Made by a program: the position numbers and the translations under genes. The notes beneath the pieces are model-generated. The model searched no databases, was not told the DNA's origin, and saw only the letters and a program-made list of their open reading frames with translations. A DNA stretch of 43,793 bases. It comes from Nitrospirota bacterium. Lineage in GTDB: Bacteria; Nitrospirota; Nitrospiria; Nitrospirales; Nitrospiraceae. Location of the stretch: the NCBI GenBank assembly GCA_026387615.1, contig JAPLLI010000038.1, positions 1-43,793 of the forward strand, read 5' to 3'. Positions 25,167 through 32,399 of the stretch are shown here, piece after piece. The stretch's first letter is position 1. Each line of letters opens with the position of its first letter.

Positions 25167-25946
25167 GTGGCCCAGTACTGGCAAGAAATTCATGCGTTAA
25201 CGATGCGGTGGGTCCGGCGGCTCAGCCGCGAAAAGTTCAGCATGCTGTTTACCCTCGTGCAGCCGATGCTGTTCTGGCTGATCTTCTTCGGCAACCTGTT
25301 CCAGAAGGCCGCGGATGTGCAAGTGACCCAGGCCCCGAACTACATCAGCTTCCTGACGGCCGGCGTGGTCGTCATGACGGTGCTCAATAACGGCCTGGCC
25401 GGCGGCGTCGATCTGTTATTCGATAAAGAGAACGGGTTCCTGGAACGGTTGATGACCACGCCGATCCACCGGAGCTCGGTGATTCTGAGCCGGTTCATCT
25501 TCGTGATGACGATTACCTCGCTTCAAGTGCTCGTGATCCTCGGGGTGGCCTTTCTGTTCGGCGTACAGCCGGCGACGGGGCTCCTGGGCGTCGCGGCGAT
25601 CTTGCTGATCGGAATGCTTTTCGGCGTCGGGCTGACGGCGATTTCCATGGCCATGGCCTTTTCCGTGAAAAGTCACGGCGACTTCTTTTCGGTCCTGGGC
25701 TTCCTCTCGCTGCCGATGATTTTCTTGAGCTCGGCCCTGGTGCCTTTGGCGGGGATGCCGGCCTGGATGGGGTTTTTAGCGCGGTTCAATCCGATGACCT
25801 GGGCGATTGACGCGGTGCGGCCGCTGATCCTCTCCGGCTGGACTGAAGCTCTGCCCCATGTCGGGATGGTTGTGGTGGTCATGGTGATTTTTGACGCCAT
25901 CTGCCTCTACGGGAGCGCCAAAGCGTTCCGCCGGGCGATGGGCTAA
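25167..25946 (+). CDS. ABC-2 type permease (DrrB-like)
   Basis: 259 residues with about six membrane segments, including FTLVQPMLFWLIFFGNLFQ, FLTAGVVVMTVLN, LLGVAAILLIGMLFGVGLTA and a C-terminal MVVVVMVIFDAICLYG. The ABC-2 signature region is the SLPMIFLSSALVPLAGMPAW then FNPMTWAIDAVRPLI segment. The start is GTG at 25167, backed by AAGGAG at 25156-25161. It forms the membrane half of the exporter with the preceding ATPase. Its stop TAA overlaps the next ATG by one base. Confidence 0.92.
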   Translation: MAQYWQEIHALTMRWVRRLSREKFSMLFTLVQPMLFWLIFFGNLFQKAADVQVTQAPNYISFLTAGVVVMTVLNNGLAGGVDLLFDKENGFLERLMTTPIHRSSVILSRFIFVMTITSLQVLVILGVAFLFGVQPATGLLGVAAILLIGMLFGVGLTAISMAMAFSVKSHGDFFSVLGFLSLPMIFLSSALVPLAGMPAWMGFLARFNPMTWAIDAVRPLILSGWTEALPHVGMVVVVMVIFDAICLYGSAKAFRRAMG

Positions 25947-26830
25947 TGGGCTTGTCAGGGAGTCCCGCCATGCTGGTCAACGAGAGCCAAATCAAGGCCT
26001 TGATCCGACTGCTGTCCGATGAGGACGAGAGGATCGTCCGGACCATCAGCGGCAAGCTCATCGATATCGGCCCCTCAGCTGTGCCCCTCCTGCAGGAAGC
26101 GGAAATCGAACAGCCGGAAATGGCGGACCGCCTGCTCGCCGTGCTGGAGGAAATCCGCGGTGGCAATCTCGAAGATGAACTCACGCAGTTGGCCGCGCTG
26201 CCGGACGGGGCGATGGACCTCGAGCGGGGCGCCTTTCTGATCGCCCGCTATGCCTATCCCACCCTCACGGTTTCTTCCTATGCCAGGCAGCTGGATGAGA
26301 TGGCGCAGGAAGTTCAGGATCGGATCGGTCCGCGGGCGTCCGGCGAGGAAACGATCAAAACCCTGAACCGCTACCTCTTTACGGAGCAGGGCTTCAAGGG
26401 CAACACGAAGAACTATTATGAGTTGGAAAATAGCTACCTCAACTGCGTGATCGATCGGCGAACGGGGATTCCCATCAGCCTGTCGACCGTCTACCTCCTG
26501 ATCGGGAAACGGCTGGGCCTTCCTGTGCACGGCATCGGGATGCCGGGTCATTTTCTGGTGAAGTATGAATCGGACCGCTACAAGGTGTTCGTCGATTGTT
26601 TCAACGGCGGCGCCTTGCTGACCGAGAAGAATTGCCAGCGGTTTCTCACGGAAGCCGGCTATGGATTCGATGAGAAGTATCTGCAGCAAAGCCCCGTGCG
26701 CGCCATTCTCTCCCGCATGGTCAAAAACCTTTTGGCCATCTATGCCAAGCTCGATGAACCCCTCAAGAAGGCCCGCCTCGCGAAGTTCATTGAGATTCTG
26801 GGCTGCGACAATAAAGAAGGCGGGTTGTAG
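25946..26830 (+). CDS. SirB1-like transglutaminase-fold protein
   Basis: 294 residues. The SirB1/transglutaminase-like region holds NYYELENSYLNCVIDRRTGI, then PISLSTVYLLIGKRLGLPV, then GIGMPGHFLVKYE with the conserved Cys, His and related residues of this fold. The N-terminal 90 residues are helical and HEAT-like (LIRLLSDEDERIVRTISGKL). It shares the transcript of the ABC genes by one-base overlap. Family role is not established. The ATG at 25970 is a possible alternative start. Confidence 0.83.
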   Translation: MGLSGSPAMLVNESQIKALIRLLSDEDERIVRTISGKLIDIGPSAVPLLQEAEIEQPEMADRLLAVLEEIRGGNLEDELTQLAALPDGAMDLERGAFLIARYAYPTLTVSSYARQLDEMAQEVQDRIGPRASGEETIKTLNRYLFTEQGFKGNTKNYYELENSYLNCVIDRRTGIPISLSTVYLLIGKRLGLPVHGIGMPGHFLVKYESDRYKVFVDCFNGGALLTEKNCQRFLTEAGYGFDEKYLQQSPVRAILSRMVKNLLAIYAKLDEPLKKARLAKFIEILGCDNKEGGL

Positions 26831-26849
26831 GAGTCTCAGTCGTCACGGC

Positions 26850-26929
26850 GGAAGTCTGCAAGTCTACAAGTCATCAGTCCTCAAGTCGAAAGTCATCAGA
26901 CTTGATGACTTGATGGACTTTCGACTTTT
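26850..26929. repeat. Family C palindromic repeat, copy 2
   Basis: Words AAGTCTACAAGTCATCAGTC and TCAAGTCGAAAGTCATCAG on the left pair with GACTTGATGACTTGATGGAC and TTTCGACTTTTG on the right. It lies between the convergent SirB1-like and MBL genes. Confidence 0.65.
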
Positions 26930-26934
26930 GATCC

Positions 26935-27687
26935 TTACAGCTTAATCGTCATCAAGTCTTTCCCTGTCACGATCTTGCCCCCGAACGCTTCCCCGGCTTG
27001 CTCCCTCACATCGTATCGATCAGCAATCGGATAGAAATGCGAGAGGACCAGGCGCCCGACACCCGCTTCCTTCGCCACCAATCCACATTCCCCCGCATGG
27101 AGATGTCCGACCCCCGGCTTATTGGCTGGAAACGAGCAATCGAGCAGGGCCAGGTTGGCGTCGCCGCAGAGGCGGACGAGGCTGCCGCAATATTGCGCGT
27201 CGCCCGAATAGGCCAGGGCCTTGTTGCCATATTCGATTCGATAGCCGACCGAGTGCAGGCTGGGACTATGGACGACCGTCTTCGGGAAAATCTTTGTGCG
27301 CCCGATCCAAAAGGACCGGTCCGCTACCTCTTTGAAGCGCACCGAAAAGCGCGCCTTGTTGAATCCCGGCAGGGTCTGGATCAAGGTGCGGAAGAGTTCT
27401 TTGGTGCCGCGCGGCCCGATCAGGGTCAGGTCAGGCCTGGTCCCGAGGTGATTTGAATAGAAGACCGCATCGAAGAAAAACGGGATGAAGTCGGCGAAGT
27501 GGTCCGCATGGTAATGGGAAAAGAGGATATGGGTAATGCTGTGGCGATCCACGCCGGCCTTCAGCAGATTCATCAGCGTGCGGGGACCGAAGTCGAGCAG
27601 GAGTGGCTGGTCGGTGTGCACCAGATAGCCGGAGGCGGCGCGGGTCGGGTGGATATTCGTGCCGGATCCGAGAATCGTCAGACGCAT
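26935..27687 (-). CDS. Metallo-beta-lactamase-fold hydrolase, ribonuclease Z-like
   Basis: 250 residues. It starts MRLTILGSGTNIHPTRAASG and carries the metal motif HILFSHYHADHFADF (H58-x-H60-x-D62-H63). Further metal ligands are in YSGDAQYCGSLV and LSHFYPI. FDAVFYSN and LIGPRGTKELF fit the RNase Z/arylsulfatase-like branch. The substrate may be RNA 3' ends or a small phosphodiester; sequence does not decide. GGAGCTCT precedes the ATG at 27687. The longer frame upstream is not supported. Confidence 0.87.
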   Translation of the reverse strand: MRLTILGSGTNIHPTRAASGYLVHTDQPLLLDFGPRTLMNLLKAGVDRHSITHILFSHYHADHFADFIPFFFDAVFYSNHLGTRPDLTLIGPRGTKELFRTLIQTLPGFNKARFSVRFKEVADRSFWIGRTKIFPKTVVHSPSLHSVGYRIEYGNKALAYSGDAQYCGSLVRLCGDANLALLDCSFPANKPGVGHLHAGECGLVAKEAGVGRLVLSHFYPIADRYDVREQAGEAFGGKIVTGKDLMTIKL

Positions 27688-27753
27688 AGAGCTCCATCGC
27701 ATGAGACCCGTCGCACGAATCGATTGCGACGTCGGCCCTGCGGGAGAATAGGC

Positions 27754-27788
27754 TGCGCGAGCACAGAAGATCAATCGGGCTCCATCCC
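27754..27788. repeat. Solo half of a family P palindrome
   Basis: GCGCGAGCACAGAAGATCA followed by CATCCC matches the right half of the 39377-39474 copy. No left half is seen upstream, so this is a remnant. Confidence 0.5.
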
Positions 27789-27816
27789 ACTTCGTGCTTG
27801 GACTATACTGTGGCCT

Positions 27817-28044
27817 ATGTTGTTTCGTCCTAAATTGTCTTTTGCCGAGTCGCTTACCAGTGAACAGCGCCAGATTTTCTACGAGGGCCATCGGTCTCTT
27901 GCGATTCTGATGATCCTAGTCGTGCTCCTCTTCCCTTTCGCCGGGCTCTATGTCACCGGGTTGCTCGGGGCTGGGCTTGGTGTGCTGATGTCCCTGGTGG
28001 CGTATTATCTGATGCCCTATGTCTGGCTTACTCTGGGTCGATGA
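27817..28044 (+). CDS. Small two-pass membrane protein
   Basis: 75 residues starting MLFRPKLSFAESLTSEQRQI and then two membrane helices: SLAILMILVVLLFPFAGLYV and LLGAGLGVLMSLVAYYLMPY. Ends VWLTLGR. No family is recognised. The long frame open upstream runs antisense to the MBL gene, so ATG at 27817 is taken. A TATACT box lies 9 bases before the ATG, without a clear -35. Confidence 0.6.
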   Translation: MLFRPKLSFAESLTSEQRQIFYEGHRSLAILMILVVLLFPFAGLYVTGLLGAGLGVLMSLVAYYLMPYVWLTLGR

Positions 28045-28109
28045 CGGCGTTTCAGGAAAGATAAGTGATCGGGGTGGATCTCCCCTGAGGGACTCGGCGT
28101 GAGAGGGGT

Positions 28110-28215
28110 GGCTGGTTGGTCTGGGTTATTGGGGCTGCCTGGTCGGCGAGATTGGAGGGACGACTAGAAGAATGAGACAACCGAAATAGACGGGATGAAC
28201 CGGTCTGACTAGATG
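28110..28215. repeat. Degenerate family A repeat, copy 3
   Basis: GGTTGGTCTGGGTTATTGG and GCCTGGTCGGCGAGA on the left face ATGAGACAACCGAAATAGAC and GATGAACCGGTCTGACTAG on the right. Pairing is weaker than in the other copies. Confidence 0.4.
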
Positions 28216-28303
28216 GATAGCGCCTATAATTCGGGTTTCGTGGGCTCCTGGTCCATTTTCTGCTCAGGGGGTGTTTTGGCGGGATGATTTTCTAAGCTGT
28301 TGA

Positions 28304-28378
28304 TTAACTTAGAATATTCACTCTTCTTTCGCGGGAATGTTCATGGTATGATTTGCGTGCTGATTTCTTGGTCGCCAT
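28304..28378 (-). CDS. Tiny basic ORF (MATKKSARKS...), 24 residues
   Basis: From ATG at 28378 the frame reads MATKKSARKSYHEHSRERR and four further residues before TAA at 28304. GGGGAG lies six bases upstream. It shares its first five residues with the 19-residue Lys/Ala peptide at 28771-28830. The frame stays open further upstream. It runs antisense to the candidate small RNA of 28347-28440, and only one of the two may be real. Confidence 0.3.
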   Translation of the reverse strand: MATKKSARKSYHEHSRERRVNILS

Positions 28379-28440
28379 GGGCTCTCCCCTGGTGCAAGAT
28401 AGTCGGGGAGGTGATGTGGCCATCACCTCCCCATTTTTTT
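28347..28440 (+). ncRNA. Candidate small RNA with extended -10 promoter and intrinsic terminator
   Basis: TGGTATGAT at 28344-28352 is an extended -10 box with no good -35. A transcript from near 28359 would end at the terminator at 28405-28440, giving about 80 nucleotides. No known RNA family is recognised. The region 28045-28300 holds only a degenerate family A repeat. Confidence 0.3.
28405..28440 (+). terminator. Strong intrinsic terminator, 12-bp perfect stem plus T7
   Basis: GGGGAGGTGATG (28405-28416) and CATCACCTCCCC (28421-28432) pair perfectly around the loop TGGC, then A and seven T. It would stop plus-strand transcription from the small membrane protein or from a small RNA. Confidence 0.8.
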
Positions 28441-28735
28441 GCCTTGCGGCCTTCTTGTGTTGCTGAGCGTAGCCTGCCAGGCATCTTTTCCGCTTCCTCT
28501 GACCCTTCATCCTGACAGCGTCAAGTATTCGCGTCGACGGCAGAGCCGGTTGCATCCAGACAGACTCGTCCCTCCATACCGAGGGCGGTTTGGTTTTGGA
28601 CGAGCGTGTGTATTCCGTGACGAATGGTCTCTCGGATGGCTGAGCGCAGGGGAAGTTCTTCGGGAGAATCTTTCGAACGATCAGATGTGTGTGAGGTGCG
28701 GATCAGGTCTGAGGAACATCGAGGAGGAGAGAAGT

Positions 28736-28763
28736 GAGGAGGCGACGTGGCCGCCGCCCCCTC
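28736..28763. other. Second hairpin with the same TGGC loop
   Basis: GAGGAGGCGACG and CGCCGCCCCCTC pair at 10 of 12 positions around TGGC at 28748-28751. It differs from the 28405 hairpin in most stem bases. On the minus strand it follows directly the stop of the Lys/Ala peptide. No T-run is present. Between the two hairpins (28441-28735) no convincing gene was found. Confidence 0.55.
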
Positions 28764-28770
28764 AATCGCA

Positions 28771-28830
28771 CTACTTCTTCTTCTTCGCCGCCTTCTTCGC
28801 GGGCTTCTTTGCTGCTTTCTTCGTTGCCAT
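28771..28830 (-). CDS. 19-residue Lys/Ala-rich peptide, histone-tail-like
   Basis: ATG at 28830 opens MATKKAAKKPAKKAAKKKK, ending with TAG at 28771-28773. GGTGGAG lies about six bases upstream, a strong ribosome site. The composition (10 Lys, 6 Ala, 1 Pro) is that of H1-like C-terminal tails found in some bacterial DNA-binding proteins; here it stands alone. It is too short for usual gene callers. It could bind DNA or RNA; no function is claimed. Confidence 0.5.
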   Translation of the reverse strand: MATKKAAKKPAKKAAKKKK

Positions 28831-29127
28831 CTGAACTCCACCCCCCTTCGGTGTGAAAATGTTGACCAGTGTGTTATTGGTATATCAGAGTTTGAGCGGC
28901 GAGTAAAATTTTCTCTTCAAGTTTTTTCAGGCAGGATGGGGAGGGAAGGAGGAAGCGGGTGAAACGTCAGACGTAAAATGTGAGACGTAAGGACCGGGAT
29001 CGTCGATCTGGTTGGTGAGACCGGAGAAGTGCCGGACGAACGAGATAGACCAGACAAGCCAGAGAGCCGAATCCCTGCCGTCCCTCCGTTGACGGGGTTA
29101 CGCCTCTCTCCCTATGATGCAGGTCTT

Positions 29128-29757
29128 ATGCGACGAAACGAATCAGGACGGACCAGCCCGACTGCCCTCGTGGTCCTTATCGGATTGATCATCACCTGCG
29201 TCTGGGTCTGGAAGCGTTTAACGCTGGAGACGCAGGAATATGTGATCGATCAGGCGATCCCCATGGCGTTTGCCGGGTTGGTGATCGTGGCAGGCCTATG
29301 GATGGTGGTTCGATCGGTGAAGCGACGTCTGGCGAAGCGCCGCGACCGGGCGACGCTCCTCGCCTTGTTCGAGCAGGCGAAGGGGCGGGAGAAGAAGCTG
29401 GAGATTGCTTTTGCCCTGATTGAAGTGAACGAGTATCGCATGAAAGGGTTGGAGCCCGTGGTCCCTGCGTTACGTGATCTGTTCGCGACGACCTTGCAGC
29501 GGGCCTTGGACGATAAGCAGCACCGGATTCGCGGGATGGCAGCCAGCTACCTGGGCGTCTTGAACGATAAGACCGTCATCCCCATGTTGCTAAAGGCGCT
29601 GGAGGACGACCATGCCTATGTGCGCTCCAGTGCTGCCTTGGGGTTGGGGCGGCTGCGCGCCAGTGAGGCGAAGGAGAAGCTGACGACGGTCATGAAAGAG
29701 GATTGGGATCAAACCGTCAGGAGCCGATCGAGGGAGGCGCTGGACCGGATCAAGTAG
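29128..29757 (+). CDS. Membrane-anchored HEAT-repeat protein
   Basis: 209 residues. Two membrane segments (TALVVLIGLIITCVWVWKRL and AIPMAFAGLVIVAGLWMVV) precede a basic stretch and a helical C-terminal domain. HEAT-type repeats are seen in MAASYLGVLNDKTVIPMLLK and VRSSAALGLGRLRASEAKEK. These are protein-protein scaffolds. The ATG at 29128 is chosen because the open frame upstream lies in a half family A repeat (about 29035-29065) and has no ribosome site. Confidence 0.7.
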   Translation: MRRNESGRTSPTALVVLIGLIITCVWVWKRLTLETQEYVIDQAIPMAFAGLVIVAGLWMVVRSVKRRLAKRRDRATLLALFEQAKGREKKLEIAFALIEVNEYRMKGLEPVVPALRDLFATTLQRALDDKQHRIRGMAASYLGVLNDKTVIPMLLKALEDDHAYVRSSAALGLGRLRASEAKEKLTTVMKEDWDQTVRSRSREALDRIK

Positions 29758-29834
29758 TTAGGGTTGGTCTGGCGGCTCAGTTTGTGAATCCTTCCTGCAT
29801 CAGTGCAATGGCGCCGCGGCCTTTCGGCGTTGTC

Positions 29835-30512
29835 TCATCCCATCACTCGATCCAGCTCGACTCGGTCGGAGGGGGTTACGCGATAGCCCCGTCCATAGAG
29901 GTCGTTCATACCTTGGATCACGGCATCCATGTTGCGGCTGCGGTACCAGTTGTCGAATCGTTCCGTGAGTGATGCAGCCTGCTTCTGAATCTGCTCCCTG
30001 TCATCGTACGAGAGGGAGAGGGCGCGGAATAGATCTTGAAGCTCGGCAGGACTGTAGCTCTTGTCGTCGTTCCGGTCTGCGACCAAGGCGAATTCGTAGA
30101 AGGTCAGGCTGACGGAGAGCATGGACTGGGTCTTGGAGAAGTCGTCTCGCGCCTCGTCCATTCCTCCCGGGTAGAGGCGTGGGCAATCCACTTCCGGTTG
30201 GGATGCAGGGGTGGCGCGCCAGCTGATCCCCTGTGCGGCAGGGGGCGGCGTTTTCGCTTTGTGATAAAACCAGGAGACGCAGCTGCTTGCCTGGGCAAAG
30301 GCCTGTTTGTCTTTATGGATCTGCCGGTTGATATGCTGGGTGAATTGCTGAAAGATGGTGTTCTCTTTGCCGGATGCGGCAGTGGAGAAGAGCTGACTGA
30401 TCAGAAGGGCCACGACGAGCCCTGCTGTGAAGAGGCAGGCCTCAGGCCGTTGAACCATCAGCGAGTGATGGTTCGGACAGATCGCGGGGCCGGAGGTTGG
30501 GCGAAAAGACAT
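29835..30512 (-). CDS. Signal-anchored hypothetical protein with one EF-hand-like loop
   Basis: 225 residues. A hydrophobic segment (CLFTAGLVVALLISQLFSTA) starts at about residue 26. The C-terminal half holds ADRNDDKSYSPAELQDLF, whose D-x-N-x-D-x-S-x-S-x-x-E spacing matches a calcium-binding EF-hand loop. QHINRQIHKDKQAFAQASSC and LTERFDNWYRSRNMDAVIQG are helical. No family is recognised. The ATG at 30458 (MVQRPEACLF) may be the true start. Confidence 0.6.
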   Translation of the reverse strand: MSFRPTSGPAICPNHHSLMVQRPEACLFTAGLVVALLISQLFSTAASGKENTIFQQFTQHINRQIHKDKQAFAQASSCVSWFYHKAKTPPPAAQGISWRATPASQPEVDCPRLYPGGMDEARDDFSKTQSMLSVSLTFYEFALVADRNDDKSYSPAELQDLFRALSLSYDDREQIQKQAASLTERFDNWYRSRNMDAVIQGMNDLYGRGYRVTPSDRVELDRVMG

Positions 30513-30607
30513 GGGCTAGTATACCATGGGGGCTTTCTCACCCTTCAGTGAGATTGCTCCGGCGGTGAACACGATGACGGACGAATGAAGAAGGGGCCTG
30601 TTGCACC

Positions 30608-31633
30608 ATGACCATGCCGTTTTTGACAGCAGCACTGCCGGGCATCGGAGGACAGATGCGGACGCTTCCGGAGGACTTCCAGGTTGAAGAGCGTCCGCTC
30701 TATCTGCCTTGCGGGGAGGGGGAGCATCTCTACATCAAGATCACCAAGCGTCTGCTCTCAACGCCGGATCTGGTTCTGCGGCTCTCCTCGACCCTGGGTG
30801 TGAAAGCGCAAGGGATCGGCGTGGCGGGTCTCAAGGACGCCAGGGCCGTGACGACGCAGATGATCTCGCTGCTGGGGGTTACGCCTGACCGGCTGGATCG
30901 ACTGAAAGTCGACGAGCAGCTCTTGTCGGTGGAGGTGCTGGGCCTACATCGTAACCGGTTGCGGACGGGACATCATGCGGGCAATCATTTCCGGTTGGTG
31001 ATCCGGGATGTCGCCTCGCATGCCAGCGAGACGGTGCCCCAGGTGTTGGACATCCTGGCACGGCGGGGCGTGCCGAACTATTTCGGCCCGCAACGACAGG
31101 GGCGGAGCGGCATGAACTACCAGACCGGAGCCGAATTATTGGCGGACCCTGTTCGCCGGAACAAGCTGGGCCGGTCCAAGCGGATGTGGTACCTGAATGC
31201 CTATCAATCGCACTTCTTTAACGACATGTTGGCCCGACGGCTGGATCGGATTGATCGTATCCTGGTGGGGGACTGGGCCATGAAAATGGAGAATGGCGCT
31301 TGTTTTCTGGTTGAGGATGCCGCGGCGGAACAGCCCAGGGCTGACCGGTTTGAGATCAGTCCTACCGGTATCTTGTTCGGGTCGCGCGTGTCGTGGGCCA
31401 GCGGAGAACAGGGCGAGATCGAACGAGCGGTCGTCTCCGAGAGCGGGGCCACGCCGGAGAGCCTTACGGAAGCGGCAAAGGCCTGCGGGTTTCGCGGTGA
31501 ACGGCGTTCGCTTCGAACCCCCCTGGCCGATTTGGATTGGAGCCTGGAGGGCTCCGTGCTCACCGTCTCATTTTCACTGGCTCCCGGCGCCTATGCGACG
31601 AATATTTTGCGGGAGTTGATGAAGGCCGAGTAG
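30608..31633 (+). CDS. truD: tRNA pseudouridine(13) synthase
   Basis: 341 residues. The catalytic Asp is D77 in GVAGLKDARAVTTQ. PEDFQVEERPLYLPCGEGEH at the start, RTGHHAGNHFRLVIRD, the PNYFGPQRQGRSG loop and LNAYQSHFFNDMLARR are TruD signatures. The enzyme makes pseudouridine at position 13 of tRNA-Glu. Its TAG stop lies inside the left arm of a family B repeat. The ATG at 30614 is a possible alternative. Confidence 0.94.
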   Translation: MTMPFLTAALPGIGGQMRTLPEDFQVEERPLYLPCGEGEHLYIKITKRLLSTPDLVLRLSSTLGVKAQGIGVAGLKDARAVTTQMISLLGVTPDRLDRLKVDEQLLSVEVLGLHRNRLRTGHHAGNHFRLVIRDVASHASETVPQVLDILARRGVPNYFGPQRQGRSGMNYQTGAELLADPVRRNKLGRSKRMWYLNAYQSHFFNDMLARRLDRIDRILVGDWAMKMENGACFLVEDAAAEQPRADRFEISPTGILFGSRVSWASGEQGEIERAVVSESGATPESLTEAAKACGFRGERRSLRTPLADLDWSLEGSVLTVSFSLAPGAYATNILRELMKAE

Positions 31634-31761
31634 CAGGCTGCCCCCAAATGCCCGCTAGCTTCGTTCTCGGCTCGACAAGGTCCTCGACGTACCGCAAGGG
31701 TGCGCCTCCGGCCTTGTCATCGCCTGCGGCCTTGCTATCGGAGCATTTTGAGCAGCCTGCT
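31632..31761. repeat. Family B palindromic repeat, copy 2
   Basis: Arms AGCAGGCTGCCCCC and TGAGCAGCCTGCT pair, and the centre has CTCGACGTACCGCAAGGGTG and CCTGCGGCCTTGCTATCGG, matching copy 1 at 22004-22124. It begins within the truD stop codon. Confidence 0.75.
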
Positions 31762-31810
31762 AGGCGGTGGATATGAGTGAGGGTATCCTGTCATGCGGCG
31801 CTGGGGTAGA

Positions 31811-31890
31811 GAGTCAAACGTCGTCAAGTCTAAACGTCTGAAAGTTTTAGGCGTGACTTGATGACGTGACGACTTGTAGACGTTCGACTC
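31811..31890. repeat. Family C palindromic repeat, copy 3
   Basis: GAGTCAAACGTCGTCAAGTC pairs with GACTTGTAGACGTTCGACTC around GTTTTAGGCGTGACTTGATG. It lies just past the stop of the zinc-ribbon gene at 31895. Confidence 0.65.
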
Positions 31891-31894
31891 GTTT

Positions 31895-32260
31895 TCAGGG
31901 TTTTCGACGGAAGAGGAACGAGCCGTAGAAGCCGGCAATGGCGATGGTGACGAGTTCGATCGTCAGCAGCAATCGGCTGATGATGGCCTCCGGCGTGGGT
32001 GGCGTGAGGACGAAATGCATGCCGAGAAATTCTGGCGCTTGAGACGGAGGGGTTTCCCAGGGGGGAAAGAGGATGGCGAGGGAGAGCGCTGCCACCATAC
32101 CGTAGAGGACTTGGATATTGAGTTGATCCGGTTGTGACTCGCTCTGTGGTGGCGGCGGTGTGGGGAGCTCGACCGGGTCTGCATGCAGCCGTTGGCCGCA
32201 TTGGGTGCAGTAGCGATTGATCTCCGGAAGCTCTCGTCGACAGGATGGGCAAATCTTCAT
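31895..32260 (-). CDS. Zinc-ribbon membrane protein
   Basis: 121 residues. MKICPSCRRELPEINRYC, then TQCGQRL, forms a CxxC-x12-CxxC zinc ribbon. A Pro-rich linker (ELPTPPPPQSESQP) precedes two membrane segments (VLYGMVAALSLAILFPPW and IISRLLLTIELVTIAIAGFY). Such zinc-ribbon plus membrane-helix proteins are common and have no defined role. ATG at 32260 is chosen because the ribbon begins there. Confidence 0.68.
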   Translation of the reverse strand: MKICPSCRRELPEINRYCTQCGQRLHADPVELPTPPPPQSESQPDQLNIQVLYGMVAALSLAILFPPWETPPSQAPEFLGMHFVLTPPTPEAIISRLLLTIELVTIAIAGFYGSFLFRRKP

Positions 32261-32399
32261 ACGTGCCGCTAGGCTACACGGAACCACGTTCGTTTACTAG
32301 ATGGCGGCCTGTTCATTGACAGAAGAAAGAACGGCTTCCTATAATCCGCGCGCCAGATGATGATTCAGAAGCCCTGAAGATAACCCGTCCCTTTTTAAC

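Noticed and set aside
28439-28841. Plus-strand frame of 131 residues and minus-strand frame of 106 residues
   Set aside because: The plus frame translates the Lys-rich peptide gene backwards into Phe/Ala runs. The minus frame begins in Arg runs from the same repeat. A C-terminal part (LPLRSAIRETIRHGIHTLVQ) looks protein-like but has no start or known family.
13392-31890. Family C and A word arrays as CRISPR arrays
   Set aside because: The repeated words are 8-11 bases with no constant spacers, arms are complementary, and no cas genes are present.
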